DNA from: Clostridiales bacterium
GTDB lineage: Bacteria > Bacillota > Clostridia > Christensenellales > Borkfalkiaceae
Length of the DNA stretch: 55,301 nucleotides
Direction: 5' to 3'
Assembly (NCBI GenBank): GCA_015055835.1
Contig: SVHJ01000004.1
Coordinates: 1 to 55,301, forward strand
Shown: piece by piece, positions 6,856 to 16,166 of the stretch
How positions within the stretch are numbered: the stretch's first letter is position 1
Layout: each line of letters begins with the position of its first letter
The notes under the pieces: model-generated
Databases searched by the model: none
The model's input: only the letters and a program-made list of their open reading frames with translations
Told to the model about the DNA's origin: nothing
Translations under genes and position numbers: made by a program

Positions 6856-8040
6856 TCAAATTTTCTTTAGCAATTTTTTTATTTTATATCTGAATTTATT
6901 AGGTATTTTATCTTTAATTAAATCTTTTAAATAACCTTTAGTTTTCATATGCTTTTTTGAAACAGTCTTAAAACCTAAAACTTTCAAATCTTTATATATC
7001 TCATCTCTCTTTTTAGGTCTAATTGACGGCATATTTAAGTTTCCGTTGTGTTTTTTTATATCATCAACTTCTACCAAATTATATGAAAGATTATTTTGTA
7101 TCTCATTAAAAATTATTTTTCCTTTTTCATTGTTTAATATTATTGCAGAAACACCATTAATATTAAATAATGCAGGATCAACCTTTTCTACGCCCCAGAA
7201 ATCACCTATTGTTATATCGCCTGATCTATTAATTGTTGCATAAGGACAAGTATAACAAGACTCTCTATAAATACTTCCCTCCAAGAAACTCGCATAAAAA
7301 GGACTTAATGATGCCATTCTTTCAATCGTCTTTATCTTTTTGCCTTTTTTAAGTTTAATTTTATAAGTTAAAGACCAATTGTGTTTACTTTTGCTTCTAA
7401 AATCAAAGGCAAGTAGTTTTCCTCCATGTTGTTGTTCTTCAAACTTTAAGTATTCATTATATAATAGTCTACTTGGAACACCATGACATATTATATCAAC
7501 CGATATAAGTTTTTGATATTCTTTTCCAAGGTAGGTTTTTAACCCAGCTACTTGACAAGGCGTTCCAGTAAATAAAACAATCTCATCATTTAAAAGCTTT
7601 TCTTCTATTTCTTGATAAGTTCCAGACAAGTCGCTTTCTACATATTTAGAGCCTCTCATCTTCTCAATAAGAGAAATTTCATTTGTTACAACATGTTTTG
7701 GAAGATTGTTTTTATCGTTAATACATCCTGAGACATATCCATTTCTTGAAATAACTTCTTTTGCGATTGAAAAGAAAATCCCCCCTGATGAACTATTTTT
7801 TAATATATTTTCATCTTTTACCCATGCAGCAAAGCCAACTTGATCATCTTTATTGTAAAAAGGATTTTCCACAGGACAAGTATCTAAGCACTTTCCACAA
7901 TCGACACAAAGCTCCTTATCTATTATAGGATATAAAAAACCCTCATCATTCTCTTTAAATGATATTGCATTTAATTTACACACTTGTTCACATGCATGAC
8001 ATCCACAACATTTGTTTTGAATTTTATCAATATTACGCAT
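6856..8040 (-). CDS. Iron-sulfur protein of the coenzyme F420 hydrogenase/dehydrogenase beta-subunit family (copy 1)
   Basis: 394 aa. Two 4Fe-4S ferredoxin motifs at the N-terminus (CCGCHACEQVC at ~11-21; CVDCGKCLDTCP at ~45-56), then the F420-beta N- and C-terminal domain motifs SSGGIFFSIA, GTPCQVAGL, a CYTCPYA cysteine cluster and GDITIGDFWG. No F420 biosynthesis is evident here. In bacterial glycan clusters this family regularly sits next to pyruvyl-transferase-like genes and may reduce a sugar substrate, but the reaction is not established. It lies 2 nt downstream of a pyruvyl transferase gene, forming a pair that is repeated at 9188-11474. Confidence 0.85.
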   Translation of the reverse strand: MRNIDKIQNKCCGCHACEQVCKLNAISFKENDEGFLYPIIDKELCVDCGKCLDTCPVENPFYNKDDQVGFAAWVKDENILKNSSSGGIFFSIAKEVISRNGYVSGCINDKNNLPKHVVTNEISLIEKMRGSKYVESDLSGTYQEIEEKLLNDEIVLFTGTPCQVAGLKTYLGKEYQKLISVDIICHGVPSRLLYNEYLKFEEQQHGGKLLAFDFRSKSKHNWSLTYKIKLKKGKKIKTIERMASLSPFYASFLEGSIYRESCYTCPYATINRSGDITIGDFWGVEKVDPALFNINGVSAIILNNEKGKIIFNEIQNNLSYNLVEVDDIKKHNGNLNMPSIRPKKRDEIYKDLKVLGFKTVSKKHMKTKGYLKDLIKDKIPNKFRYKIKKLLKKI

Positions 8041-8042
8041 TT

Positions 8043-9140
8043 TTATTTTAAGGCACTCCTTAAAAAATTTTTTGATTCTTCTATGAATTCATCTAATATA
8101 GGAGTAATTTCCGTATAATCTATATTTTCATTAGAAGCTTTTATACAAGCATCAAAATCGTTTAAGTATCTTTTTTCTATTAAATTTACTTTTCTTAATA
8201 TGCTTTCTAATCTAGAATTATATTTTGGTGCAGGAATCGATATAAATTGTTTTTTAAAATTTAACGAAAAAGCTGTTCCATGAAAAGAATCTGTAACAAC
8301 AAAATCAGCGTTTGAAATATAATTCAAAAAATCCATAGGCGTATTGCATAAACGGTTTTTTGCACCTTTTACAAACTCTAAAGAATCAGCAAAATTTATC
8401 ACTTTTAAATTCTTTTGTTTAGCAATTTCTATTGCTACTTTTTCAAGCAACTTATTTCTATTTAAGTTGTAAATAAACAAGTATTTTTCTTTAGGTGGTT
8501 CCTTTTTAGAAAAGGCTTTCCAATCCTCAGCCGTTAAAAGCAATGTAGGATCAGCAACGTGAACACCATTATAAATTCCTAAATTCTCCAATGTAGTTAA
8601 TGCAGAGTCTTCTCTTACAGAAATAGCATTATAATCCTTAAGCCATTTACCTATTAATAATTTTTCTTCTTCAAAGAAATCAATCTTACCAAAACTACCT
8701 GCATATGCTATTTTTTTATTTTCAGCACCTATAAATTGCAAATAATATGCCTTTAAATCTTCTGGTGGATTATTGTTTTGGGTGTTCCATACTTGATCGC
8801 TCCCAGTCATATAAACATCTGCAATAGGTTTTTCTTTAAGCAAATCTCCATAGCATTTATAACGTTTTTGCGTTAAATTAATATGTCTTTTTAAAAACCT
8901 ATTTACCATTTTATATTGAACGGAATTAACAATAATTAAAGGAAGTATTTTTATTAATTTCTTTAATAATGATGTTTTTGCTTTTGGAAAAATTGCACGC
9001 TTAAAAGATAGGCCCTCTGGAACAAAGTCAATAACTTCAACGTCATATCCTTCCTTATTTAAAAAAGTTTGTGTTGCATAAGTTTGCAATAACGAACCAA
9101 AATTGGTAACCCTATGCAATGTAATTAACTCTATTTTCAT
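8043..9140 (-). CDS. Polysaccharide pyruvyl transferase family protein (copy 1)
   Basis: 365 aa. It carries the hallmarks of the CsaB/pyruvyl-transferase family: an N-terminal NFGSLLQTYATQ, mid-protein MTGSDQVWN and C-terminal TDSFHGTAFSLNF. Members add a ketal pyruvate to a glycan sugar using phosphoenolpyruvate, though many homologues are untested. It is paired with the F420-beta-like gene that follows 2 nt later. About 47 nt separate it from the preceding gene. A cytoplasmic enzyme acting on lipid-linked repeat units is likely. Confidence 0.85.
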   Translation of the reverse strand: MKIELITLHRVTNFGSLLQTYATQTFLNKEGYDVEVIDFVPEGLSFKRAIFPKAKTSLLKKLIKILPLIIVNSVQYKMVNRFLKRHINLTQKRYKCYGDLLKEKPIADVYMTGSDQVWNTQNNNPPEDLKAYYLQFIGAENKKIAYAGSFGKIDFFEEEKLLIGKWLKDYNAISVREDSALTTLENLGIYNGVHVADPTLLLTAEDWKAFSKKEPPKEKYLFIYNLNRNKLLEKVAIEIAKQKNLKVINFADSLEFVKGAKNRLCNTPMDFLNYISNADFVVTDSFHGTAFSLNFKKQFISIPAPKYNSRLESILRKVNLIEKRYLNDFDACIKASNENIDYTEITPILDEFIEESKNFLRSALK

Positions 9141-9187
9141 TTTTTACTTCCTTTTCTTTTTTTTAATATCTAAAACTAATTTAACGC

Positions 9188-10354
9188 TTATTTATCTTTT
9201 AAATTAAGTTTTACTAGAATTCTTCTTAACCTAGTTTTTATATAAAATTTTATTCTACCTAAAAAGGTATCATTTGCATATTTTTTAGCAACGTAATCAT
9301 AACCAAATTTATTATAATCTTTCCAAAAAAGTTCTCTTGTCGCTGGAACTTTGCAAGGTTTGTTGTGATTATAAATAAGAGCTTTTTCATTATCTACTTG
9401 ATAATACAAAACTTCTTCCTTTATACTTTCAAATAATTCTTCCCCTTTAATTGAAGAAGTTAAAAGAATTGAAACCCCTTTGTTATCGTCAATTTTTGGA
9501 AGAATATGTTGTACTCCCCAAAAATCTCCTATTGCAATATCGGCAATGCCCATCTTACCAGCATAAGGACAACTATAACAAGACTTTCTTAGAATTAAAT
9601 TTTTATAAAAAATATCCTTAAAGTTTTGCGCAGACTTTGTTTTCCATTCTTTTTTATTATTTTCGTAAGTAATTTCTTCATTATGCTCATGCCAACCTTT
9701 TACTTTTGACCTGTTTTTATAAGCAATAATCTTCTTACCATTTTTCTTTTCTAAATAATTTAAATGTTCCTTAAAAATTAACGGGCTTGGCACACCATGG
9801 CAAACAATTTCCACAGTGTATAATTTACTAGTGTCTACACTATTTTCCCCTAAAAACCTAACTAATCCGTCTACTTGGCAAGAAGTTCCAACAAATAAAA
9901 CGAAAGTATCCTTAACCAAATCATCTTTTATAGAATTAAAAGTGTTAGTTAAATCACTTTGAACGTACTTTGAGCCACGCATTTTATCTCTTTCAATAGA
10001 ATTTTCAGCTCTAACATGTTTTGCATAAAGGTTATCGTATACAACACCATATACAATACCATTTTTTTCAAATATAGCATCTGATAATGCCGTAAACGCA
10101 CCCCCCGAAACGCTATTCGCTCTTACAACGTTATCTTTATGAATAACTGCAAAAGCTTTTTCTTTACTATTTTTTAAGTAAAGTTGGTTCGCTGGGCAAA
10201 TTTTTAAACATCTTTCACAATTTATACATTTTTCCTTATCAACTAACGGTTCTAAAAAACCCTCGTTATTTTGAACCATACTAATTGCATTAACTGGACA
10301 AATATTTAAACATGCAGAACAACCAAAACACTTTTCTTTTAAGGTATCAATCAT
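9188..10354 (-). CDS. Iron-sulfur protein of the coenzyme F420 hydrogenase/dehydrogenase beta-subunit family (copy 2)
   Basis: 388 aa with the same architecture as the protein at 6856-8040: ferredoxin motifs CFGCSACLNICP and CINCERCLKICP, then SGGAFTALSDA, GTSCQVDGL, CYSCPYAG and DIAIGDFWG. The two are clearly paralogous but well diverged, so the duplication is old or they were acquired separately. The gene follows its paired pyruvyl transferase by 1 nt. Confidence 0.85.
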   Translation of the reverse strand: MIDTLKEKCFGCSACLNICPVNAISMVQNNEGFLEPLVDKEKCINCERCLKICPANQLYLKNSKEKAFAVIHKDNVVRANSVSGGAFTALSDAIFEKNGIVYGVVYDNLYAKHVRAENSIERDKMRGSKYVQSDLTNTFNSIKDDLVKDTFVLFVGTSCQVDGLVRFLGENSVDTSKLYTVEIVCHGVPSPLIFKEHLNYLEKKNGKKIIAYKNRSKVKGWHEHNEEITYENNKKEWKTKSAQNFKDIFYKNLILRKSCYSCPYAGKMGIADIAIGDFWGVQHILPKIDDNKGVSILLTSSIKGEELFESIKEEVLYYQVDNEKALIYNHNKPCKVPATRELFWKDYNKFGYDYVAKKYANDTFLGRIKFYIKTRLRRILVKLNLKDK

Positions 10355-10355
10355 T

Positions 10356-11474
10356 TTACACCCCTATTGATTTTTTTAGATATTCTAAAGACAAAGTTCT
10401 TTCTTTACTTAATTTTTCTTGAACTTCTTTTTTATTTAATTCTTTTAAGTTTATATCTTCATCAACTGGTACTAACGCATTTTCTGCCCCTGTTTTTGAT
10501 AAAATTGATAAAACCCTTTCGTGAAGAGCAACTCCATTTGCAATTTTTCCGTCAATTGGTACGTAAAAATCTTTATTAAAAGTTAAAGAAAAAGCCGTAC
10601 CATGAAAAGAATTTGTAACAACGCAACTTGCATTTTTAAAATAACAAACGAAATCTTCCGGGCTAACAAATATATCACAATTTTTAATACCATATTTAAA
10701 TATTTGATATTCTTTAATTCCTATATATTTGATAGGTAGCCCTTTTTCTTTACTTAATTTCTCTGCCGTTTCTTTTATTTTATCAACAACACTTTTTTTA
10801 CCCGGCATAATATAACATAAAATACCGTTAAATTTTTTTGCCTTCTTTTTTGCTTTTTCCGTAACTATTTCCCATTCTTCAGCTGTTAATAATAACGTAG
10901 GGTCTAAAACACATTCAGCATCTTGTCCACTTAATTCTTTTACAATATTTATTCCACTTTCTTCCCTAACTGCTATATGAGAAAAATCTTTTAGTAGCGC
11001 CCCACAAGTTTCAGCATATTTACTTTGAAAGGAACTTTTTCCAAAACTTGAAGCATATGCAACTTTCTTTTTCCCTTTAGGAACAAAATTTAAAAAATAA
11101 CTTAAATCATATAAAAATAAGTCTGGATTCCAAATTTGGTCACTTCCCGAAAGATACACGTCATATTCTCCAGGATTTTTACATAATTCTTTATTATTAT
11201 GATAACGCTTAGTAGTGTATGGTATATTCTTTTTCCTAAACTTTTTAAATAATCTATTTCTTTTGTTTAAAGTTATAGTATTTTTAAAAAAATTCCATAA
11301 AAAATAATATATTTTTTGTTTAAAAGTCAAACCATAAGTTAATCTTTTTTTATCAATATACTTATAAGCAACCGTATCTATCCCTAGGTTATTCATTTTT
11401 CTAACTAAAGCATACGCTTGTAAAGTTGCCCCGTAATTATTAGATAAAGAAAGAGTCATCACACTAGCTTTCAT
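10356..11474 (-). CDS. Polysaccharide pyruvyl transferase family protein (copy 2)
   Basis: 372 aa with motifs SNNYGATLQAYAL, LSGSDQIWN and TNSFHGTAFSLTF, parallel to the copy at 8043-9140. It sits 9 nt downstream of rfbB. With two copies the glycan may carry two modified residues, or one copy may have another acceptor. Confidence 0.85.
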   Translation of the reverse strand: MKASVMTLSLSNNYGATLQAYALVRKMNNLGIDTVAYKYIDKKRLTYGLTFKQKIYYFLWNFFKNTITLNKRNRLFKKFRKKNIPYTTKRYHNNKELCKNPGEYDVYLSGSDQIWNPDLFLYDLSYFLNFVPKGKKKVAYASSFGKSSFQSKYAETCGALLKDFSHIAVREESGINIVKELSGQDAECVLDPTLLLTAEEWEIVTEKAKKKAKKFNGILCYIMPGKKSVVDKIKETAEKLSKEKGLPIKYIGIKEYQIFKYGIKNCDIFVSPEDFVCYFKNASCVVTNSFHGTAFSLTFNKDFYVPIDGKIANGVALHERVLSILSKTGAENALVPVDEDINLKELNKKEVQEKLSKERTLSLEYLKKSIGV

Positions 11475-11483
11475 AAAACGCTC

Positions 11484-12503
11484 CTATCTATTTTCGTACA
11501 TTTTTTTGTAATAATTTTGATATTCACCACTAATAATTTCTTCCCACCATTCACGGTTTTCTAAATACCACTTAATGGTCTTTTTAATTCCGTCAGCAAA
11601 CATAGTTTCAGGAAGCCAACCTAGCTCGTTATGTATTTTTGTTGGATCTATTGCATAACGCATATCATGTCCTTTTCTATCAGCAACGTAAGTAATTAAA
11701 CTTTCAGGCTTATTTAACTCTTTACAAATAAGTTTTACTATATCAATGTTCTTCATTTCATTATGGCCACCGATATTATAAACCTCTCCAACTTTGCCAT
11801 TATGTATGATAAGGTCAATAGCCTTACAATGGTCTTCAACGTATAACCAATCTCTAACATTTTCTCCTTTACCATAAACAGGTAGAGGTTTATCGTTAAG
11901 CGCATTAGCAATCATTAATGGTATTAACTTTTCAGGAAAATGATATGGACCATAATTATTTGAGCATCTAGAAATAGTAACCGGTAATCCATACGTTCTA
12001 TGATAAGCAAGAACCAATAAATCAGCCCCTGCTTTACTTGAACTATACGGAGAACTAGTGTGAATTGGTGTTTCTTCCGTAAAGAAAAGATCAGGTCTAT
12101 CTAAAGGCAAATCGCCATACACTTCATCCGTTGATACTTGATGATAACGATCAATTCCATATTTTCTACAAGCATCCATTAAAACAGCCGTTCCCATAAT
12201 ATTCGTTTGCAAGAAAATATCAGGGTTTTCAATACTTCTATCAACGTGACTTTCAGCTGCAAAATTAACGACGATATTTGGCTTAACATCCTCAAAAAGT
12301 TTATAGATAGTTTCTCTATCACAAATATCAGCCTTTACAAAAGTAAAATTAGGATTGTCCATTACAGTTTTAAGGGTTGATAAATTACCAGCATAAGTAA
12401 GTTTATCTACGCAAATAATTTCGTATTCTTTATACTTATTTAACATATAAAATATGAAATTGCTACCAATAAAGCCTGCACCACCAGTTACTACTATTTT
12501 CAT
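11484..12503 (-). CDS. rfbB: dTDP-glucose 4,6-dehydratase
   Basis: 339 aa short-chain dehydrogenase-type enzyme. NAD-binding GGAGFIGSNF at the N-terminus, DKLTYAGNL, the STDEVYGDLP motif, the catalytic YSSSK pair and NNYGPYHFPEKLIPL, all diagnostic of RmlB. It converts dTDP-glucose to dTDP-4-keto-6-deoxyglucose. Its stop overlaps the start region of nothing downstream; its start abuts the rfbA stop by one base. Confidence 0.97.
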   Translation of the reverse strand: MKIVVTGGAGFIGSNFIFYMLNKYKEYEIICVDKLTYAGNLSTLKTVMDNPNFTFVKADICDRETIYKLFEDVKPNIVVNFAAESHVDRSIENPDIFLQTNIMGTAVLMDACRKYGIDRYHQVSTDEVYGDLPLDRPDLFFTEETPIHTSSPYSSSKAGADLLVLAYHRTYGLPVTISRCSNNYGPYHFPEKLIPLMIANALNDKPLPVYGKGENVRDWLYVEDHCKAIDLIIHNGKVGEVYNIGGHNEMKNIDIVKLICKELNKPESLITYVADRKGHDMRYAIDPTKIHNELGWLPETMFADGIKKTIKWYLENREWWEEIISGEYQNYYKKMYENR

Positions 12504-13378
12504 TAATTATTCTCCTTTTCGGCAAGTTTAATTAAATACTGTCCGTATTCAGTTTGTTTCAATTTTTCTCCCAATTTTTTTAATTGTTCTGTAGAAATAA
12601 AACCACGTCTCCAAGCAATTTCTTCTATGCAAGAAACGTAAAATCCTTGCATTTCTTGTAAGGTTTTAACAAATCCACTTGCCTTATACATTCCTTTAGG
12701 ACTACCAGTATCAAGCCAAGCCATACCTCTACCAAGCAATTCAACGTGTAATTCACCTAATTCTAAGTAAGCGTTATTAACTGCAGTAATTTCAATTTCT
12801 CCTCTCTTCGAAGGCTTAACGTTCTTAGCAATTTCCACAACTCTATTATCGTAGAAATAAAGTCCTGGAACGGCATAATTAGATTTTGGGTTTTCAGGTT
12901 TTTCTTCAATTGAAACAACTTTTCTTGAATCATCAAATTCAACCACGCCAAATTCTGTTGGATTATTTACTGGATATCCAAAAATAGTTGCGCCAACCTT
13001 TCTATTAATAGCATTATGTAAAACTTTTGTTAGATTTTGACCGTAGAACACGTTATCCCCTAAAATTAAGCATACATTATCGTCTCCAATAAATTTTTCG
13101 CCTAAAATAAACGCATCAGCAAGTCCACGTGGGCTTTCTTGTACACAATAATCAATACGAATACCAAACTCTTTACCATCACCTAAAAGTTCCTTGTAAG
13201 AATCTATTGCCTCTGGCGAAGAAATAATCAAAATATCGCTTATCCCTGCAAGCAACAACACGGATAATGGATAATATATTAATGGCTTATCATATATTGG
13301 CAACAATTGTTTAGAAACAGCCTTTGTCATAGGGTGTAATCTAGTACCCTTTCCCCCTGCTAAAATTATACCTTTCAT
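12503..13378 (-). CDS. rfbA: Glucose-1-phosphate thymidylyltransferase
   Basis: 291 aa. Nucleotide-binding [20 protein letters not shown] at the N-terminus, [28 protein letters not shown] and the [10 protein letters not shown] motif mark RmlA. It makes dTDP-glucose from dTTP and glucose-1-phosphate, the first step of dTDP-deoxysugar synthesis. It overlaps rfbB by one base. Confidence 0.97.
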   Translation of the reverse strand: MKGIILAGGKGTRLHPMTKAVSKQLLPIYDKPLIYYPLSVLLLAGISDILIISSPEAIDSYKELLGDGKEFGIRIDYCVQESPRGLADAFILGEKFIGDDNVCLILGDNVFYGQNLTKVLHNAINRKVGATIFGYPVNNPTEFGVVEFDDSRKVVSIEEKPENPKSNYAVPGLYFYDNRVVEIAKNVKPSKRGEIEITAVNNAYLELGELHVELLGRGMAWLDTGSPKGMYKASGFVKTLQEMQGFYVSCIEEIAWRRGFISTEQLKKLGEKLKQTEYGQYLIKLAEKENN

Positions 13379-13394
13379 CTTTTTCTCCTAAACT

Positions 13395-14492
13395 TTACCT
13401 TAAAATAATATCACAAATTCTATCAACGTCTTCAAGAGACAAGTCCGCATACATAGGCAACGTAAGAACGTTGTCTGCTGTTTTTTTTGCAATTGGCGTA
13501 TTTTTGACAGAAAAACCATATTTTTCTTTATAACAATCAAGTTCATTTGTTAATGGATAAAAATACTTTCTAGCAAAAATATTTTCTTTTTCAAGTTCTT
13601 CTTGAATTTGATTTCTATTTTTTTTATATCCATCAAAAAAAACTGGATAATAAGAATAATTTTGTGTAACGCCCTCTTGTTCTTTAATTAATTTTATACC
13701 CTTTACGTTTGATAAACGATCCACATATCTTTGAGCAACGGCTTTTCTCTTTGCAATTTCATCATCAATGTGTCTTAAATTACAAATGCCCATAACTGCC
13801 TCGTACTCATTCATTCTTGCATTAGTGCTTACATATGCAACCGTTTCATGATTCACAAAACCAAAGTTTATTAACTGATTTACCTTATCACAAACATTAA
13901 CATCATTAAAAGTGGTAATCCCCCCCTCAATAGTGTGAAAAACTTTTGTAGCATGGCAACTAAACATTGATGCATCACCAAAATTACCAATGCCTACCCC
14001 ATTAATCTTAACACCAAATGCATGTGCAGCATCATAAATAACCTTAAGCCCATGTTTTTTTGCTATTTCATTTAATTTATAAACATCACAAACATAACCG
14101 TAAACATGTGTTGCAACTATCGCACAAGTTTTATCCGTTATTAATTCTTCTATTTTGTTAACATCAATCGTATAATCATCTTCATTAATATCACAAAAAA
14201 CAGGCGTTAATCCATTTCTAACAATGGAATGAGTCGTAGAACAATGAGTATAAGGTGTCGTAATAACCTCACCTTTTAAATCAAACGCATCGATCGCAAC
14301 TTCAAGAGCAACATGTCCGTTTGCAAATAGTGCTAAATTCTCTACGCCAAGATATTTTTGAAGATCTCTTTCAAATTTTTTATGTTTGTCTCCTCTATTT
14401 GAAAGCCATCTTGTTTCCCAAAGAGACTTTATTTCCTCACAGTATTCTTCATAAGTTGGCATTGAAGATTTGGTTACATTTATTCTTTCCAT
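13395..14492 (-). CDS. DegT/DnrJ/EryC1/StrS-type aminotransferase (sugar transaminase)
   Basis: 365 aa from the ATG at 14492, chosen over the frame's first ATG at 14540 because GGAGG lies just upstream of it and because 14540 falls inside the rmlC stop region. PLP-enzyme motifs: TTPYTHCSTTHS, YDAAHAFG and the Schiff-base lysine in SCHATKVFHTIEGG. Sits between rmlC and rfbA, so a dTDP-ketosugar is the likely substrate, giving an amino-deoxysugar. Position specificity (C3 or C4) cannot be read from the sequence. Confidence 0.9.
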   Translation of the reverse strand: MERINVTKSSMPTYEEYCEEIKSLWETRWLSNRGDKHKKFERDLQKYLGVENLALFANGHVALEVAIDAFDLKGEVITTPYTHCSTTHSIVRNGLTPVFCDINEDDYTIDVNKIEELITDKTCAIVATHVYGYVCDVYKLNEIAKKHGLKVIYDAAHAFGVKINGVGIGNFGDASMFSCHATKVFHTIEGGITTFNDVNVCDKVNQLINFGFVNHETVAYVSTNARMNEYEAVMGICNLRHIDDEIAKRKAVAQRYVDRLSNVKGIKLIKEQEGVTQNYSYYPVFFDGYKKNRNQIQEELEKENIFARKYFYPLTNELDCYKEKYGFSVKNTPIAKKTADNVLTLPMYADLSLEDVDRICDIILR

Positions 14493-14517
14493 ATTTTTTC
14501 CTCCAAACATTTTTATA

Positions 14518-15063
14518 TTAAAAATTACAATCACTCTCAATTACTAATTTAGCATTAATATCTTTTTCAGATAAAATAAGATCTTTTATTCCCCAATCAA
14601 TATTAATTTGTGGATCATTATATCTAATAGCTCTATCAAATTCAGGGCTATATTCGTTATCGGTAAAATACTCTATCATAGTATCATCTTCCAACGAAAT
14701 TACCCCATGTGCAAAGCCCTTCGGTATATACAATTGCAATTTATTATTTTCCGAAAGCAATACTTTAACATAATGTAAATAAGTTGTTGAATTTTTCCTT
14801 AAATCTATTGCAAAATCCATCACGGCGCCCTTTGTGCAACGAACAATTTTTGCTTGTGCTTTAGGATTGTTTTGAAAATGCAATCCTCTAATAGTTCCTT
14901 TTTTTAATGAATACGCACAATTTTCTTGAACAACTGCAAAATTAATTCCACTGTTCTCAAGTTCTTTAATATTTAAAGTTTCAAAAAAGAATCCTCTTTG
15001 ATCATTAAATATCCTTGGTTTTATAATTTTTACATCATTTATTTGAGTTTCTAAAATTTCCAT
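14518..15063 (-). CDS. rfbC: dTDP-4-dehydrorhamnose 3,5-epimerase
   Basis: 181 aa from the ATG at 15063 (GGAG 6 nt upstream; a second ATG 12 nt upstream is poorer). Cupin motifs of RmlC: DQRGFFFE, RGLHFQNNP (catalytic His), DFAIDLR and IPKGFAHGVISLED. It epimerises dTDP-4-keto-6-deoxyglucose at C3 and C5. No RmlD-type reductase is found in this window, so the product may go to the neighbouring aminotransferase rather than to rhamnose. Confidence 0.93.
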   Translation of the reverse strand: MEILETQINDVKIIKPRIFNDQRGFFFETLNIKELENSGINFAVVQENCAYSLKKGTIRGLHFQNNPKAQAKIVRCTKGAVMDFAIDLRKNSTTYLHYVKVLLSENNKLQLYIPKGFAHGVISLEDDTMIEYFTDNEYSPEFDRAIRYNDPQINIDWGIKDLILSEKDINAKLVIESDCNF

Positions 15064-15158
15064 AAATTTCTCCAAAATTATTTATTTTCTTCAGTTGGTT
15101 GTTCTAATTTCTTTTTGTTTTTCTTTTTTAAAAAATAATCTTAAATAAATAAGTCTAT

Positions 15159-16151
15159 TTAAATTTCAACATCCTTACCTAATCCATTATTTACAACATC
15201 TTTATATACAGCACTAGCAACAGCTATATCAATAAAACTTAACCCTACAGAATTAAAATAAATAAATTCTTCATCATTTTCTCTTGCTAATTTTTTACCA
15301 CAAATAATTTCTGCCATATCTGCATATATATCTTCATCTTTAAGTTTGTTTTCTTTATACATTCTACTTATAGTTTGTGAACGATGCTTAACGCTTTCCC
15401 AATGATCACATACAATTTTATTTGCTTTTAATGGAACTGCATACTCATCTTCCCAGCCACCTACATGACAATAAAAACAACCCTGTTTTATTGTTTTGGC
15501 TTTTAACAAAGGTTTTTGACAGCTTACTGCTGTAACAATGATATCTGAATCCAAAGCAGCTGCTTCAAAATCCCCTTTACACGCAAAAAAATTAACGTCC
15601 GGATACCTTTTTTTACAAAAATCTATAAAACTTTGCTCCTCTGCTATCGTTTTTGAAGCCACTTTGCAAACATTTATTTCTGGATGAACTTCTTTTATAG
15701 ATAAAAAATGCATTTTTGCCTGTTCTCCTGTTCCAATAGAACAATAAATTTTACTTTCTTTTTTTGCAAAATATTTTGATGCAATTGCGCCAATCGCAGC
15801 CGTTCTAATTGTGGTTATTAGAGAAGCCTCCATAATAGCAATAGGCAATCCTTTTTCAATTTCAGACAAAACTAACAATCCTGATACATTTGGTATTCCA
15901 TAATATTCAGGATTATTTGGAAAAACTGATATCCATTTTACGCCACTAATTTTTTGTTTTAACAAGGTTGATGGCATACAGTTAATCCTATTTTGCGATT
16001 CCTCATTAAAAATCTGCGAAATTTTATCTGGCAATAAAATTTCACCATTATAAAAATCAATAAAAGCGTTTTGTATTGTTTCCATAATTTTTGGAAGTTC
16101 TAAACTTTTTGATTTTATTATATCTTCACGCGATATAAACTTAATAGACAT
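15159..16151 (-). CDS. Ornithine cyclodeaminase / mu-crystallin family dehydrogenase
   Basis: 330 aa from the ATG at 16151 (an AGGTGG SD lies ~10 nt upstream; a GTG at 16166 is the alternative). Motifs: PSTLLKQKISGVKW, a substrate-site lysine region, SLITTIRTAAIGAIASKY, the dinucleotide fold SIGTGEQAKMH and DSDIIVTAVS. Family members catalyse NAD(P)-dependent chemistry on amino acids, e.g. ornithine cyclisation or SbnB-type oxidation. Here it sits directly after two ATP-grasp ligases, suggesting it makes or consumes an unusual amino acid for them (inference). Confidence 0.85.
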   Translation of the reverse strand: MSIKFISREDIIKSKSLELPKIMETIQNAFIDFYNGEILLPDKISQIFNEESQNRINCMPSTLLKQKISGVKWISVFPNNPEYYGIPNVSGLLVLSEIEKGLPIAIMEASLITTIRTAAIGAIASKYFAKKESKIYCSIGTGEQAKMHFLSIKEVHPEINVCKVASKTIAEEQSFIDFCKKRYPDVNFFACKGDFEAAALDSDIIVTAVSCQKPLLKAKTIKQGCFYCHVGGWEDEYAVPLKANKIVCDHWESVKHRSQTISRMYKENKLKDEDIYADMAEIICGKKLARENDEEFIYFNSVGLSFIDIAVASAVYKDVVNNGLGKDVEI

Positions 16152-16166
16152 ACTCAAATCAACCAC

